Positions 43,638 through 55,929 of a stretch of DNA of 64,000 nucleotides are shown piece after piece. This DNA comes from Wurfbainia villosa (Eukaryota > Streptophyta > Magnoliopsida > Zingiberales > Zingiberaceae). The DNA lies in contig CM046003.1 in the NCBI GenBank assembly GCA_025175895.1, forward strand, positions 43,083,335-43,147,334, written 5' to 3'. Under the pieces are notes generated by a model, which worked only from the letters and a program-made list of their open reading frames with translations, was not told the DNA's origin and searched no databases. The stretch's first letter is position 1; each line of letters opens with the position of its first letter. A program made the position numbers and the translations under genes.

Positions 43638-44189
43638 TGATGCGGCATAGATTTTCTTCCTCTTCGAGATGAAATTGTGGATGAGGAACGGGGTTCTCTT
43701 CGATCGCAACAGTGAAAGTATCCTTTGCTTCTTTCCTGAAAAAGTTAGCACTTCGTTAAATTGTCGCTAGCCTACCCGGTGGAGATCTTCCAATGCTTAA
43801 ATCAGAACTTGTCTATCAGAAAGAAGCAAGAAGGAGTTGCTGTAAGAAAAACAGTGAATGTAAAGCACAATGAGAAATGAGACCCCCTCCTTCTTTCCTC
43901 CTCCTTCTCTCCCCTTATACCTCCTCTCCTCCGTTAGGGCTAGCTATCCAATAACAAACCACTCACCTCTTCCTCCACGTGGATGGCTACATGGGTAGAG
44001 GTTATCATGCTGTTACTCCGCTAGAGGACACCTACTATCGAGAATCTTTTGTGGGGCCTTTGAGACATCTTCAATTTGTTATACGGAATGATGACGTGTG
44101 TAACAAACATTCTCCTATACATTTCATAAGGTCCCCTCCTCTTGTAACTTCCCGAGCTACCCTATAGCAGTATTGTTATAGCAATATGA
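43638..44189 (-). repeat. R9 Tat-like LTR relic, copy 2
   Basis: TGATGCGGCATAG ... AGCAATATGA, parallel to 41682-42249; lacks a 12-16 bp piece near 44140. Confidence 0.55.
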
Positions 44190-44964
44190 AGGACCTCCCC
44201 CTTAACTCCAAATCTTCACCTTAAAATATGATTTCTGCCACTAAGAGAAAATTTTCCCCTCAAGAAATCTTCCTCTAATATGTCTAGGTGAAAGAATTCA
44301 AATATTTCCCTTAGGTTCATATTCCATTATCACTATAAATTGTAGCAACAATGGCTCTTTCAAGCCATAAAAGAGTTGAAACACTTACGTATTCTAATTA
44401 GGTTGGAAATGAATCTATGTTCATGGGATTGGGGGTGAATACCCAAGAGTTAAAGTTTCAGATGAAATTGAAATACTATAATGATTCTGTTAATTGTATG
44501 CTCACGTGGGGAATATAGCAACCCATTACCCCATGTTCTCCGTCTCCTCTACTCCCTTATAAAAGCAACCTTCTTGATGTGAAGAAGGTGTGGCTAGTTG
44601 GTTAAGTGTGAGGGAAATTTTGTACTTGAGTGAAGCAAGAAACGAGAAGGTTTCTTGTGTGCGAGTGCTGCGAGAAGGCAGCCAAGAATTCTTGTTCTTA
44701 TGCGAAATGCTTCGCTTAAAGAACTCTTATTCTTGTTGAGTAGAACAAGAGGAAACATCATCACCGAGTTTAAGAGTTGCGACGTTGTGATACTATGGTG
44801 GAAGTTCGATTTAACCATCGTGATTTCCATCCCGATTGCGAGGGTTTTGAGAAGATTCGAGAAGTTTTTGATCAGAGTAGTTCCAATAGCTTCGGAATCT
44901 AAGGTATATTTATGTTTCTGTAATTTTCATAAGTATACGAGTTTATGTTAGTTTATTTCAACAT

Positions 44965-44976
44965 TGGTATCAGAGC
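44965..44976 (+). other. R10 PBS, copy 2 (initiator Met tRNA)
   Basis: TGGTATCAGAGC after the LTR end TTTCAACA. Confidence 0.85.
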
Positions 44977-46178
44977 CAGGTTGAACAAAATAACATTCAA
45001 CAAATTTCTTGAGTTAAAACTTAGAAAAGGCTACTGGTCATTGAACACAAGTCTCATCGAAGACGATGAACAGTGCTTCGTAGGGAGAGCATGAGAAAGA
45101 TGCTCGTTCACATTGTTCTAAGTCGTGTGCAAGGCACACCTGTTGCGCATCGAGAGCCGAAACAACAATTATGAAGCATTGTTGTTGCTCAGGTGTGCAG
45201 AGGAGAAGACGATGAACAGTGAACTTACCGAGAAGTTCCCGAGTGGGAAACTACTTACCAAGCAGTTCCCGATCAATTACAGGTGTTCCCGGGAAGTTCT
45301 CGAGCAGTTCCCGAAAGTGCTCGGGATTTCTATATTCTTCTCGAGATTTCTATATATTGCTTGGGATTCTTATAGGTTGCTCAAAATTTCTAATAGTTGC
45401 TCGGCTGACGTAGCACGTGAAGGTGCTCATCTTCACAGTGCTCGGGATTCCTATAGGTTACTCGGGATTCCTAAAAATTTCTCGGATAGAGCACTAACTG
45501 CTCAACAAAAATTCTAACTGCTTGGCAAGAGCATTGACTGCTCGGCCAGAGCATGTGGGGCTCGGGACTTGTTGTGTGGAGCTTGGAAGTGTTTTAAGAA
45601 GTCGGCAAAGTGGTCGGCAACACTTGCGAGAGCTCGGTACATGTAAGGTCCTAAGTTCTCAAGGTTGCTGAGGATCTTGAGAGCTTGACACGAGTAGAGA
45701 AACTTGGGTCACACTGAATTGTTCGACACATAGAGGTGTTGTGCTGGGTGTTCAAAAACTGAGTGAGATTTTGAGTTTATTCAAAATCTAACTTGTAGGT
45801 TGAGAAGGATTTTTAGATGGAACTCGACCTAAGTCGAGAGTCTTGGAAATGATGAAGAGGTCTAGCTCCGAGATGTGTGGACCATTACGGGGAGCATGTA
45901 GACTTACCGTAAACATTGCCATTATATGGCGGTGCATAGTCTTTCACGGCGGCATGTAGGTTTGCTTTAAAAGTATAATGTGACTATTTGTGTACCACAT
46001 CTTAATTTGAATGGTGAGATGCAATTTTAAATTGTGGTGTATGGTGTATGTTGATTCATACGCTCATCATAGAATTTGCATTCAAGTTATTTGGGTTTTG
46101 ATGATTAGTAGGGTACACAAATGTTGAGACATTAAGCATCAATAGTCACTAAAGTCTCTTTATCTGTGCGACAGATAC
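44977..46178 (+). other. R10 leader with short degenerate repeats
   Basis: About 1.2 kb before gag. It contains runs of GCTCGGGATTTCTATA- and GCTCGGCCAGAGCA-like words (45290-45560). No frame. Confidence 0.6.
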
Positions 46179-46990
46179 ATGGATGTGACAAAGAGTGTCA
46201 TAATGGATCTCGTGAAGGGAGACAAATTGAATGGTGACAATTATGAGATTTGGCACTGGAAGGTTCAGTTCATCTTCGAGGAGCAAGAACTTAGGGAGGT
46301 TCTTAAGCACGAGATGGTGGACCCCGAGAAGGGTACCACGTCACAAGCGAGACGGGATCAGGAGGTGTATCATGCTTGGAAGAAGAAAGATGGCCAAGCT
46401 AGGGTAATTCTTCTGAGTAACATGCATGATGAGCTAATCCCGATTTATGAACATTATCCTACTACTTTGACGGTCTGGAATGCTCTGAGAAAGCAATATG
46501 GCACCCCTTCAGCTCCTAAGTTGAGGATGCTGACGTATAAGTTTATTACTTATAAGAAGAGGCCTGATCATACTATGAAACAACATTTAATGCATATGTC
46601 GAGTATGATTGCCTCTTTAAAGAATATGGAGGAGTCCATGTCGAATGAGCTTCAGGTATTGGGTGTGATCCAGTCATTGCCTGACTCCTAGAAGGTAGTT
46701 AAGACCTATCTCACACACACCGAAAGTATCCATACTTTCACAGATGTGAGTAGGCACTGCGAGCTCAAGGAGGAGCAATAGGAGGTGACCAAGTCTGCTT
46801 TAGGTCATGCTAACATTGTAGAGTTGAGTAAGGACTCCCGAGATGAGAAGAAGACCAAGGGTCCTGGCAAGAAGAAGCCAAAGACTAATGAGAAGGGATA
46901 GAAAGGCAAGAAGAAGGAGCTCGTAAAGAGCAAAGTCTGATGCTACGTATGTGGTAAGCTTGGACATTTCGCATGTGAATGTCGTGAGCG
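46179..46990 (+). pseudogene. R10 gag (Copia type) with CCHC knuckle
   Basis: Starts MDVTKSVIMDLVKGDKLNGD and is open to a TAG at 46689, where homologous codons go on (KVVKTYLTHTE). It has the UBN2-type gag fold features (NYEIWHWKV, ILLSNMHDELI, WNALRKQYG). Further stops occur before the knuckle C-Y-V-C-G-K-L-G-H-F-A-C-E-C (46941-46982). Clearly distinct from the R4/R5/R7 gag, so another Copia lineage. Confidence 0.85.
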
Positions 46991-47040
46991 AAAGGTAGAT
47001 ACTTATTTTTTACATGGTTTGAGTTATGTGTCATCAAGTG

Positions 47041-48130
47041 TGATATTCGCTAACTCTTCTCCTTTGTGGATTGTAGACTCAAGAGCAACATACCATGTAG
47101 CTCGAGATAGGAGTGCTTATGTAGATTTTCGCTGAATTAGTCCACATTAGAGAAGGCTATATATGGGCAATGGAGCATTCGTGGAGGCGAGAGGGATTGC
47201 CACTTGCAAGCTGATGCTGTAAAGTAATCAAGTCCTGTACCTCCATGATGTGTTGTATGCTCCGGAGATTAGGCGAAATCTTATTTCTGTTCGTAGTCTA
47301 AACCAGTTAGGATGCAATGTTTGTATAGGAAACTCTAAAGTTTCTATCTCGTATGACAACTTTTTAATATGTTCTGGAATAGTCCATGAGGGACTATATG
47401 CACTTAATTTGATTTCATTTTATGAGTCTTATCCTATGTCTCCTATTGCCTTTGCATCTGATAGTGTAGTGGATGATGTGAGTGTATGACATAGTAGACT
47501 TGGCCATATAGGGCAAGAGAGGATGGGTCGGTTAGCAGCATGTGGCGTGTTAGACCATCTAACCAAGGTCGAGTTGCCCTTATGTGAATTTTGCCTAGCA
47601 GGCAAATCTAAGAGAAAATCATTTGGGAAAGCAGTGAGAGCTGACTCCATTGCAGTTAGTTCATTTTGATATTTGCGGGCCCATGAATGTGAGAGCACGA
47701 AGCAGATGCACGTATTTTATTATGTTTATAGATGATTACATGCATTTTGTTTATGCCTATCTGATCTCGCACAAGTCTAAGGCATTGGAGTGCTTCAGGA
47801 GATTTATAAGCGAGGTTGAAAATCAGCTAGACTTGAGAGTGAAAACTCTTAGAACCGATTGTGGGCATGAGTATTTATCTGAGAAATTTAAAGATCTATG
47901 TTTTGAGAAAGGCATTACACGACAACTGATTATTCCTGCTACTTCTCAATAGAATAGAGTCGCCGAGAGAAGGAATAATACTCTTTTGGAAATAGTAAGG
48001 TCTATGATGACGCAGGCCAATTTACCAATCTCCCATTGGGGGGATGCATTATTAACTACAACTTATGTACTTAATCGCGTTTCAACTAAGTCCGTAGTCA
48101 GTACCCATATGAACTTTGGACGAGGAGGCA
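47041..48130 (+). pseudogene. R10 protease and integrase
   Basis: The protease site reads W-I-V-D-S-R-A-T-Y-H-V, with the usual glycine of D-S-G replaced by arginine (near 47074), which would abolish activity. The Copia integrase zinc motif is HSRLGHIGQERM...CEFCLAGK, and the catalytic core is recognisable (ICGPM at 47670, FIDDYMHFVY, LRTDCGHEYLS). Stops occur at 47487, about 47669 and 47950. The region aligns with TNT1-94-type Pol. Confidence 0.85.
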
Positions 48131-49755
48131 ACTTGTCCTTAGTCATTTGAGACCATGGGGTTATGCCGCGTATGTTAATGATTCTTCGCACAAACACGAT
48201 AAGTTAGGCCTACGAGGAAAGAAGTGTATTTTTATTAGATACTCTAAACACTTCAAAGGATTTGTGTTCCTAAAAGAACATACGGACGGGACTGTCACTG
48301 AGATAGAGTCTCGTGATGCCATATTTCTCAAGAATGATTTTCCTAAGAGAGGAAAAATCGTTCGAGAATTCACCTTCTATGAGATGGATGAGCCTATTGG
48401 CTCAGTAGATCTCAGTGGCGAGATTCAAGACCCTGAGATGGATCTTGGTCATAGTGGGAGTGGTCCATCCCAAGATGAGGATGCTCTCTCTCCTCATTGG
48501 AGTGGTCGAGGAAATGTACCTTGTCATCGTTTCTCGATTGAGAATGAAACACTCATTGTGACTCCAAAGGACGAGGAAGATTCAAGGACTCTGAGCGAGG
48601 TCCTTGAGGGTTCCGTAAAAGACCAATGGTTTAAGGCCATGGAAGACAAAATGAAATCAATGAAAGTCAACAAAGTCTGGGAGCTTGTTGACTTACCTGA
48701 GAATAGAAAGGTCATTGGGAACAAGTGAGTTCTCAAAATCAAGAGTAAGGTTGACGGATCGATCGAGAGATATAAAGCTCGTCTAGTATCCAAGGGTTAC
48801 ACTCAGACAAAGGGCATTGACTATGAGGAGACCTTCTCTCCAGTAGTCAAGTTTACTTCGATCCGTTTACTTTTAGCGATAGTCACGAGTTTAGATCTAA
48901 GGTTACACAGATGGACGTGAAGGTCGCCTTCCTTAATGGAAGTATGGATGATGAGATCTACATGGAACAACCTTCTGGGTTTGTTCAAGTAGGTCAAGAA
49001 GATAAGGTCAGTCGACTTCGGAACTCGATATATGACCTTAAGAAATCATCCAGGCGGTGATATCTAAGATTTCATGAAGAGGTGATATCTTATGGTTTTA
49101 CAATGGTCGAGGAGGAACATTGTGTCTATCTAATAAGATCTAATAACTCATTTGTGATTCTGTCATTATATGTGGATGACATAATATTGGCTATGAACAA
49201 CATGGAATATCTGATAATCATTAAAACGTGGTTATCATCCACTTTTGACATGAAAGACATGGGTGAAGCTGAGTTCATCCTTGGAGTACAAATCCAGAGG
49301 GATCGCTCGAGAAGATTTCTAGCTCTTTAACAAAAGGCTTATATTAATAAAATTCTTGAGTGTTTTGGGATGAGTGATTGTAATCCATAGATACTCGATC
49401 GCTAAAGGTGAGGGCTTGAGCTTGATGATGTGTCCTAAGACTCAGGAAGAGATAAGAGAAATGAGTAAAGTACCTTACTTAAGTGCAGTAAGAAGTCTAA
49501 TGTACGCAATGTTCTGTACAAGATTGGACATATGTTATGCAGTTAGTCTGATATGTAGATATCAAGCAAATCCTGGAAGGGGTCACTGGAGAGCAGTGAA
49601 AAGGATTTTAAGATATCTAAAAGGAACTGCAACCTTCTTTCTGTGTTATGGAGGAGGCAATTTGTGTCTCGTGGGATATTCAGATGTCGACTGGAAAGAT
49701 GATCTGGATAAGCACAAATTAACATCAAGTTTCGCTTTCTTGCTCAATGGCGGAG
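48131..49755 (+). pseudogene. R10 reverse transcriptase and RNase H (truncated)
   Basis: The Copia RT entry (WFKAMEDKMKSMKVNKVWEL) is followed by a TGA at 48726 in place of tryptophan, then KARLVSKGYTQTKGIDYEETF, a frameshift near 48900 and the catalytic YVDD at 49169-49180. RNase H begins in 49440-49740 (YLSAVRSLMYAM, RYLKGTATF, GYSDVDWKDD). It stops at LLNGGV because R11 inserted at 49756; the remaining RNase H codons are not found in the window. Confidence 0.87.
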
Positions 49756-51130
49756 TGATGCACATGAACACGACCTCAAATCTCACAACGAGAACCGTCG
49801 AGGACTCCAAGCGCGCGCTCGCGCTCAACGCCCGCAAGTACACAGATGTCGTCAAGTAATAAAAAGATTATCGATTCCACAGGGACTGAGATTTGAGTAC
49901 CAATTGTTCAGTGGACATTATTGTTCGGAGTTTAACATTAAGGGTTGTGCTTATGAGGTTTGTCGGTGGTCCTAACTCTAGTACGATGTCACACGGAAGA
50001 AGAGAAGGGTATCTACGAGTCTTTTAAGGGAATTCTAGAATTTCAGTTTCGCTTGTGTGTCGCAGAACACGCCATCAATTGGGTATTATCTAGATGTCTA
50101 ACTATGGTCTTGTGGAAGGGACATCATACACTTCCCCGATGAGCCTTTGCATCTATCAGGAACTACCTCTACCATACAAGTCGACCCCTGGCTTTAGGAT
50201 GGGATAGGCGGTACGAGGATGGCGAATCAATCCCTGTGACGAGTCAGAACGTGTCCCGTTTTCGACTCTATCACACCCTTCTATCCACGGTTACCGGAGA
50301 TGAGGCCAACCCCTAGGTTCCTCCTTAATTCTCCTAAATCTTTGATACAAGGGTTGTCACCCCTCATATCGGCTACGCATAGTAAATAGAAGACCAAAAC
50401 CAATAGTTATCGATCTAAACAATCACCAATTGAAAATATGAAATCACGAATAGAAGTATATTTGAAATAACATGTTCTATGCACATAAATTACTCCATAA
50501 TCCTAGAATCGAAGTATCTACTCCATAAACGAAAGAGAAGAAACACAAGGTATGATTGAATTCATCATTACAGTGCAGAAGATGTATAGAAAATAAATTA
50601 CAGTGCTCTTTGGTTCTTCTCTCCGGTGTTGGAGCGCAAAATTTGATCCTCGAGCGGCTTCCTTCCTCCCCTTGTGAGTTTTCGAAGCTTTTTAGGGCGT
50701 CCGAGTGTTGTCCCGGTCGTCGTGCCTCCCCCTAGGATTTGGGCGTAGCTTCTTTTATATAGACATCAGGCCGAATCTCCTCGAAACCTAGAAAATAACA
50801 GAATCACGTTGAAATCTCCCAGTGCCACACGACCATGTGGATTCACACGGCCAGGCAGTGTGTGGAACTAGGGTGTGAGCCGTGTGGATTCACAGGGCCA
50901 GGGCATGTGTCCTTCTATTCTAGCTGCCAAATGTCTTCTTTTTGCTCCAAAAGTGCACCATTTCCCCCGTAGAATGTTGTCCTGCACACAAGAGTACAAA
51001 GAGTAGATCTCTGAATCAGAAAATAGTAAATGCATGCAAAATAAAGTGAAATATACAAGAATCAAATATAAAATGGAATGAGATGTGAGCGAAAACTACT
51101 CCTAAAATCCTATATGTTTTGCTCACATCA
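49756..51130 (-). repeat. R11 3' LTR (1375 bp)
   Basis: Plus strand TGATGCACATGAACACG ... GTTTTGCTCACATCA. Minus-strand TATA box TATATAAAAG near 50763-50752. The 54124-54322 part of the other LTR matches 49756-49950 closely. Confidence 0.85.
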
Positions 51131-52101
51131 ATTCCCCCAGACTTAAATCTTTGCCTGTCCTCAAGCAAACCTCAGTGCCATGAAATTTTAAAAAGCATTG
51201 TTCCATACCTAGCTTGTCAACTAGATTTAACAAGTGGTATTTGAAATCAAAGCAAAATAGATATGTTTTAAAAATTCACTAAGTTAGCTTCTCATGCACA
51301 TGCTAAGCGAATCTTCTTAGGGGATACTCGTTCCATGGTAAGTTAAGTCATCATTTTATAGCTTTCGTAAGGTCTCCGACTCTTAGACACTTACTTGCCC
51401 AAAGCGAAGGTCGTTCCCTAGATCTAGCACAAAGTCTCAAAGGCGTGCTTGGTATTGAGAGAAATTGGTAGGTGTTTCCCCAGTAACCTAACTCGGTCTC
51501 AAAGGGGCACCTAACCATTTCCACCCACGACAACTATTTTTTTATCCCTCATAATCTTTTTCAATTTTTCTTACTCTCTTTTTTTTCTTCCCTTTTTTTT
51601 TCTTATTCCTTTTTTTTTTCTTTTCTTTTTCTCTCTCTCTTGGGATTTTGATTTTTCCGAATGAGCTTCCACAATTCGAGCATCTCTAGTAACTAAAATG
51701 CTAAATCTAAAGTCACCTATGAATTCTAAAGTACTAGACTACTGAGATGAATTATAACTAGATACGTACTAAATTTTTTCTTTCAGAATGTTCGTTATGT
51801 GTAGGTGTAAAATTAAAAGCTAACTAGTGTAAGTCTAGAACATTCATTAGAGCAAATAAAATAAAATACCATGAGATAAATGAAATTAAGCTACCCATGG
51901 AAATAACTCATGAAGAAAACTTTAAAAATACTACTGAGGCAGCTTATAGATAGCAAAAACTTAGTGCTGAAAGAAACTGAACAACTTATGCATGAACAAC
52001 GAATGCTAACTAAAATGTAAATATCAGGAAAAAAACTACTGCTAGAAACAAAATAAATCAAAACTTGGGGTACCCCTCCCAGACTTAAGTGAAACATACC
52101 T
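51131..52101 (-). other. R11 PPT (51131-51141) and non-coding 3' interior
   Basis: Minus strand TCTGGGGGAAT abuts the LTR. The rest is AT-rich with a long pyrimidine run at 51560-51645. No frame. Confidence 0.65.
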
Positions 52102-52560
52102 CTAATATGGTGGACGAGATGGAAAGTCTGGTAACCTCAGCATGTCTGGCTCCTGGGAGAACCTAATGCTTAGCCGCTGATGCCAAATGTACATGTGGTC
52201 GATTTGAGAGCTGGTGGATGCAGCAGTTGCTCTGTTCTCCTCCTTCCTAGCCCATTGTGCCTGCTGGGAACACATGTGCTGCCTGACCTCCCGATGGTAG
52301 TTAGCCTCCTCCTGGCAATGGGCAACCTCCTCTTGGAAGTATATACGGGCCTCGTCGTAGAGCTCCTCGGCCCGCTGGAAGTGCTCCCATAAGCCTTGAA
52401 ACTCTGCCTGTGTGTAAGTGATCTGCTCCTCCCATCGCTACCTCTGTATCTGCTGCTTGGTGTATATGTCCTCAAGTCATGATCGAAACTCAGAGAAGTT
52501 GTAGGCGGCGTACCTGCATCCTGCTCAAGAGTAGAAGAAAAATGGTGGTGCGGGTGCAAG
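52102..52560 (-). pseudogene. R11 coiled-coil reading frame (relic)
   Basis: A minus frame without a usable ATG reads EEQITYTQAEFQGLWEHFQ, then ELYDEARIYFQEEVAHCQEE and ANYHREVRQHMCSQQAQWA, ending RLPDFPSRPPY-stop at 52104-52102. It is rich in Glu/Gln with coiled-coil character and has two stops upstream (near 52455 and 52480). The ATG-initiated frame on the same strand here is in a different phase and is not the real one. Probably the C-terminal part of the element's gag-like protein; no family assigned. Confidence 0.5.
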
Positions 52561-52759
52561 CTCTCGCCGTGGACTAGGTGGGCTCAAAACGATTTTTGCT
52601 TCTTCCTAGCAAGTTCTTTCTAATTCTAAACTATTTGCAAAAACATAAGTGACCATAAATCAAAGTCTAAATTATACACATGAATGCAGAAAGATTAAAA
52701 ACATGTAAAATTAAACTTAGGTTGCCTTCCAAGAAGCGCTTGTTTAAGGTCTTTAGCTT

Positions 52760-53890
52760 GACCGTACTCATGCATCTCATCTTGGATCTAGTGGGCCAAG
52801 GAGATTTTTCTTCCTCCCCTTCTTGATGCATTTGAATCTTGCTCGTGGGGGAGCAAGATATTTTCTCACTTTATGCCTCCTCCCTTGTGGTCCCTCATCA
52901 CCATATCTCTTAAATCTGGCTCATGGAGGGGCAAGATACTTACTCTCTTTATCTCTCCTACCTTGGAATCCTCCATCACCACATCTCTTAAATCTTGCTC
53001 GTGGAGGGATAAGATATTTACTAGCTGCCTTCCTTGGTTCAAGATTGAACATGCTTATCTTCACAGAATTATTAGAAGTTTGATCATAGTATTTCATTTT
53101 GTCCAAATGCTGTAAATAACATAACTCACCACGGACATCCTCACCAAAAGATTGATTAGTAGACTCTATTAGGTCGAATGAAATTTTATCATCACAAATC
53201 ACTGGATGAGCTTCGTTATTGGTAACTAAAGTTTTGATAAAGGTTAAAGCAGGCTCTTCTGGGTCCTTGAGATTAGGAGGTGTTTTGATTGAAGCAATGC
53301 ACTCCTCGATTAAAGTATCAATTATATAATCCTCAAGTTCTCCTTCAAGTGGTGATCGTATGAATTGTCCTTCTTAACTTCCCATGCCATCTACGTCTTC
53401 CTCATCCATTCGTTCAAAGTGAGTCTCCGCTATATTAGGTGTAATCCAGTCATCAAAGCAACCTTCTCATCGTTTGGTTTATTCTCTTTCTAGATCTCGT
53501 TGCATAATCTCTACAAATTGTCGGCTATTTTCCTCGCATTCCCTAGTGAAATCGGCTAGCAAGGGTTCTAAGTGCGGACTTGGTTTTGGATAAAATTCAC
53601 ATGGTGATTCATAGCTCTCATGCTCACTTGGGAAATAATATTGAGGGTTTAAGTAGCCAAGGTCATAACTATATAAATAGGATTCATCTTGTGGCCACTG
53701 GTTGTAATCATAGGTGACATCTTCTTATTCAAATTGCGAAGGCTCAAATATATCCGGACAATCATTAATGGTATGCCATGTTTCACCACAATGCTCACAA
53801 TAAATGCTATCAAAACTCATAGAATTAACTTGACCATAATCATGAGAAAAAGCATGCATGTTTATCTACGAGAAAATATGAATAAGGAAA
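52760..53890 (-). pseudogene. R11 gag-like relic with CXXC zinc motif
   Basis: Minus frame with CEHCGETWHTINDCP (about 53805-53760), a CX2C-X-H-X4-C type knuckle preceded by F-D-S-I-Y. It continues through a Tyr/Pro-rich part (SYLYSYDLGYLNPQYYFPSE), an acidic part (LEGELEDYIIDTLIEECI) and a repeated PPRARFK motif (three times, 52830-53020). At least four stops interrupt it. Similar knuckle-bearing frames occur in plant Athila/Tat-type elements. It would have bound element RNA; this copy is dead. Confidence 0.6.
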
Positions 53891-54100
53891 GGAACAACAG
53901 TGCCACACCAGAAGACTAAAGCTGCTAGAACTATGATTAAACTAAAAGAAAAAAAAACTGCTAGAAAATAACCACAGCTAGAAGAAAACTAAAATCTAAA
54001 TTATAACCAAATTAAACTGGAAAGCAATAAAAACTAGAGAAATAAACCTAAACTAGGTCCGATCCAACTGTCCACCTTCGATTTGATATCAAATCAATAG

Positions 54101-54118
54101 TCCCCGGCAACGGCGCCA
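54101..54118 (-). other. R11 primer-binding site for tRNA-Asp
   Basis: Plus strand TCCCCGGCAACGGCGCCA equals the 3' end of plant tRNA-Asp, so the minus strand is its perfect 18-nt complement, five bases from the LTR end at 54124. Confidence 0.9.
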
Positions 54119-54123
54119 AAACT

Positions 54124-54322
54124 TGATGCATGCGAATGCGATCTCAAATCTCGCGATGAGAACCATTGAGGACTCGAAGCGCTCACTTGCGCTCAACGCC
54201 CGCAAGTGCACGGATGTCGTCAAGTAAGAAAAAGATTATCGATTCCACAGGGTCTGAGATTCGAGTACCAATTATTCAGTGGTCGTTATTGTTTGGAGTT
54301 TAACGTTAAGGGTTGTGCTTAT
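54124..54322 (-). repeat. R11 5' LTR fragment
   Basis: TGATGCATGCGAATGCG ... GGTTGTGCTTAT; cut by R12 at 54323. The remainder is not found to the right. Confidence 0.8.
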
Positions 54323-55410
54323 TGTTGGATCATTTAGAGCGCTAGAGGGGGGGGGGGGGTGAATAGCGCAAAAACTCTTTTCGTTCATTTGTTCGATGTA
54401 AGTGCGAGTAAGAGTAAATGCAGCGGAAAGAAAATAATACTCGTTTGTTTTTACTTGGTTCATAGCCTTCAGCTGCTAGTCCAAGGCCCTAACGGTCCTA
54501 GACCGCGTACGGAGGGAAAAACACTAAAAACACTCCTCCTCGTTAGAGGAAGGAGTAAGCGAATACAATCGATGAAAAGCTCAAGATAGAGGGACACTCC
54601 CCCTCTCCTTGTTACGATTAAAACATGACTAGTATAGAATAAAAGACGACAACAATAAAAAAAAACAACGACTATTAAAGTAAAAGAAATTAGGCACTTG
54701 TCATCGAAGATTCGGTAGCACTTCGTCGTCGCAAGGTCGTCGTAGAAGAAGAGGCTTTTTGGAGATCTTTTGATGATGAAAATAGGGTGAAGAAGCCCTA
54801 CTTTTATAGCCTTGGAAACTCTAGACGTTCAATTCTTCAACCAATGAGAGCAAGCCTCCTATCCCTTCAAAAATAGAGATAAGATTTGACTCTTCTCGAA
54901 GCTGATCCTTGACCAGCGATGCGTCGATACCCTTGCCGATCAGTATTAAATGGACGATCGATACAAGCCCTCGGATCATTGATGGCAGGTTTTCCAACTG
55001 CAAAGAAGAGTTAGCTCAAAAATACAATTAATATAAGTAAATTAAATGGCCATACACCATCCGATCTCGACTTAGACCTTCCATGGGAGGTCTTGGTCGG
55101 ATCGTCGCCTAAGAACATCCCCGTAAAGATGACACGACCTTCCTTGCGCTCACTCACACGAGCTTACCTCAACATTTACCTTGTAGCTTCTGCTTCCGAT
55201 CTTCCACCCGATTCCTTCAGCTTCCACCAAAGTCATCCTGGTGTCGCCCGACCACCACGGCTCCCTCCGAGTGTCGCTGACCTTCACCTCTAGCTTTAGC
55301 TCTTTTCTGCACACTTGATTTAGCTCGTGAGATAACAAAAATGAGCTTAACTTTGTATCGTTTGCTATAATCAAAACTCAGGTTCGACTTAGGTGCCTAT
55401 TGAACCAACA
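54323..55410 (-). repeat. R12 3' LTR (1088 bp)
   Basis: Plus strand TGTTGGATCATTTAGAGCG ... TATTGAACCAACA. Minus-strand TATA GGCTATAAAAG near 54812-54802. A G-run of 13 lies at about 54347-54359. Confidence 0.85.
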
Positions 55411-55425
55411 ATCTCCCCCTTTTTT
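55411..55425 (-). other. R12 polypurine tract
   Basis: Minus strand AAAAAAGGGGGAGAT abuts the LTR. Further GGGGGAG blocks at 55529, 55706-55795 (x4) and 55878. Confidence 0.8.
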
Positions 55426-55929
55426 GATCTATGACAAACCCATACAAAGTTAAGGAAATAATATGCATGAAGAATAATAATATGCATGAAGAATTAAAGA
55501 TTAAGTAGGAGTACTAGAGACTTTCTTCCAAGTACTCCCCCTTGAGGAACCCCCCCCCCCCCTTGATCGAGGATGAGTCTTGAAAGAAGATCTTAATCCT
55601 CCCTCTTGATGTTTGCTATTTAGGATAGGAAGAGTTTAAGTAATTAACAATTATTTAAAGTTGGCCTTAGTGAAAAAGTTTAAGTTAAGAAGATGTCTTA
55701 ACATGGCCTTTCTCCCCCTTTAACTTAGCCTTTCTCCCCCTTTAACTTAACTTAGCCTTTCTCCCCCTTTAACTTAGCCTTTCTCCCCCTTTCTTAAGTA
55801 AAACATTAACGTTTGGCCATAAGAATATAGAATTAACTTACTAAGTTAAGTTATAAAAAAAATGATCCCTTAACTTTGACCTTTTCTCCCCCTTTTGCCA
55901 TACAAAATAGAGAGATAAAATTAACTTCA

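Larger units (their letters stand above)
41611..45520. repeat. Tandem segmental duplication, two units of about 1.95 kb
   Basis: 41611-43566 and 43567-about 45500 align throughout (offset 1956 bp at the start, 1940 at the PBS). Each unit has an R2 remnant, a Tat-like LTR relic (R9), a Copia LTR of R10 with TATA box and PBS, and part of the R10 leader. The junction shares TTTTTATCTCCC. The right unit leads into the R10 coding region; the left one is cut off. Confidence 0.85.
44350..49755 (+). mobile_element. R10: decayed Copia element with full pol order
   Basis: An LTR whose left edge is uncertain (somewhere around 44340-44400) ends at 44963; the PBS TGGTATCAGAGC is at 44965. After a leader come gag, protease, integrase, RT and RNase H on the plus strand. 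The RNase H frame is cut at 49755 by R11, and the rest of the element including its 3' LTR is not in the window. Many stop codons; no longer active. Confidence 0.8.
49756..54322 (-). mobile_element. R11: Gypsy-type element with tRNA-Asp PBS, no pol
   Basis: In minus orientation: 5' LTR from beyond 54322 down to 54124 (cut by R12), PBS 54118-54101, interior with two gag-like relics, PPT 51141-51131, 3' LTR 51130-49756. The interior is about 3 kb and has no protease, RT or integrase. Same LTR family as the solo LTR R3. Confidence 0.8.

Noticed and set aside
52180..52392. Plus-strand 70-aa leucine-rich frame that looks like a membrane segment
   Set aside because: Shadow of the minus-strand coiled-coil frame of R11.
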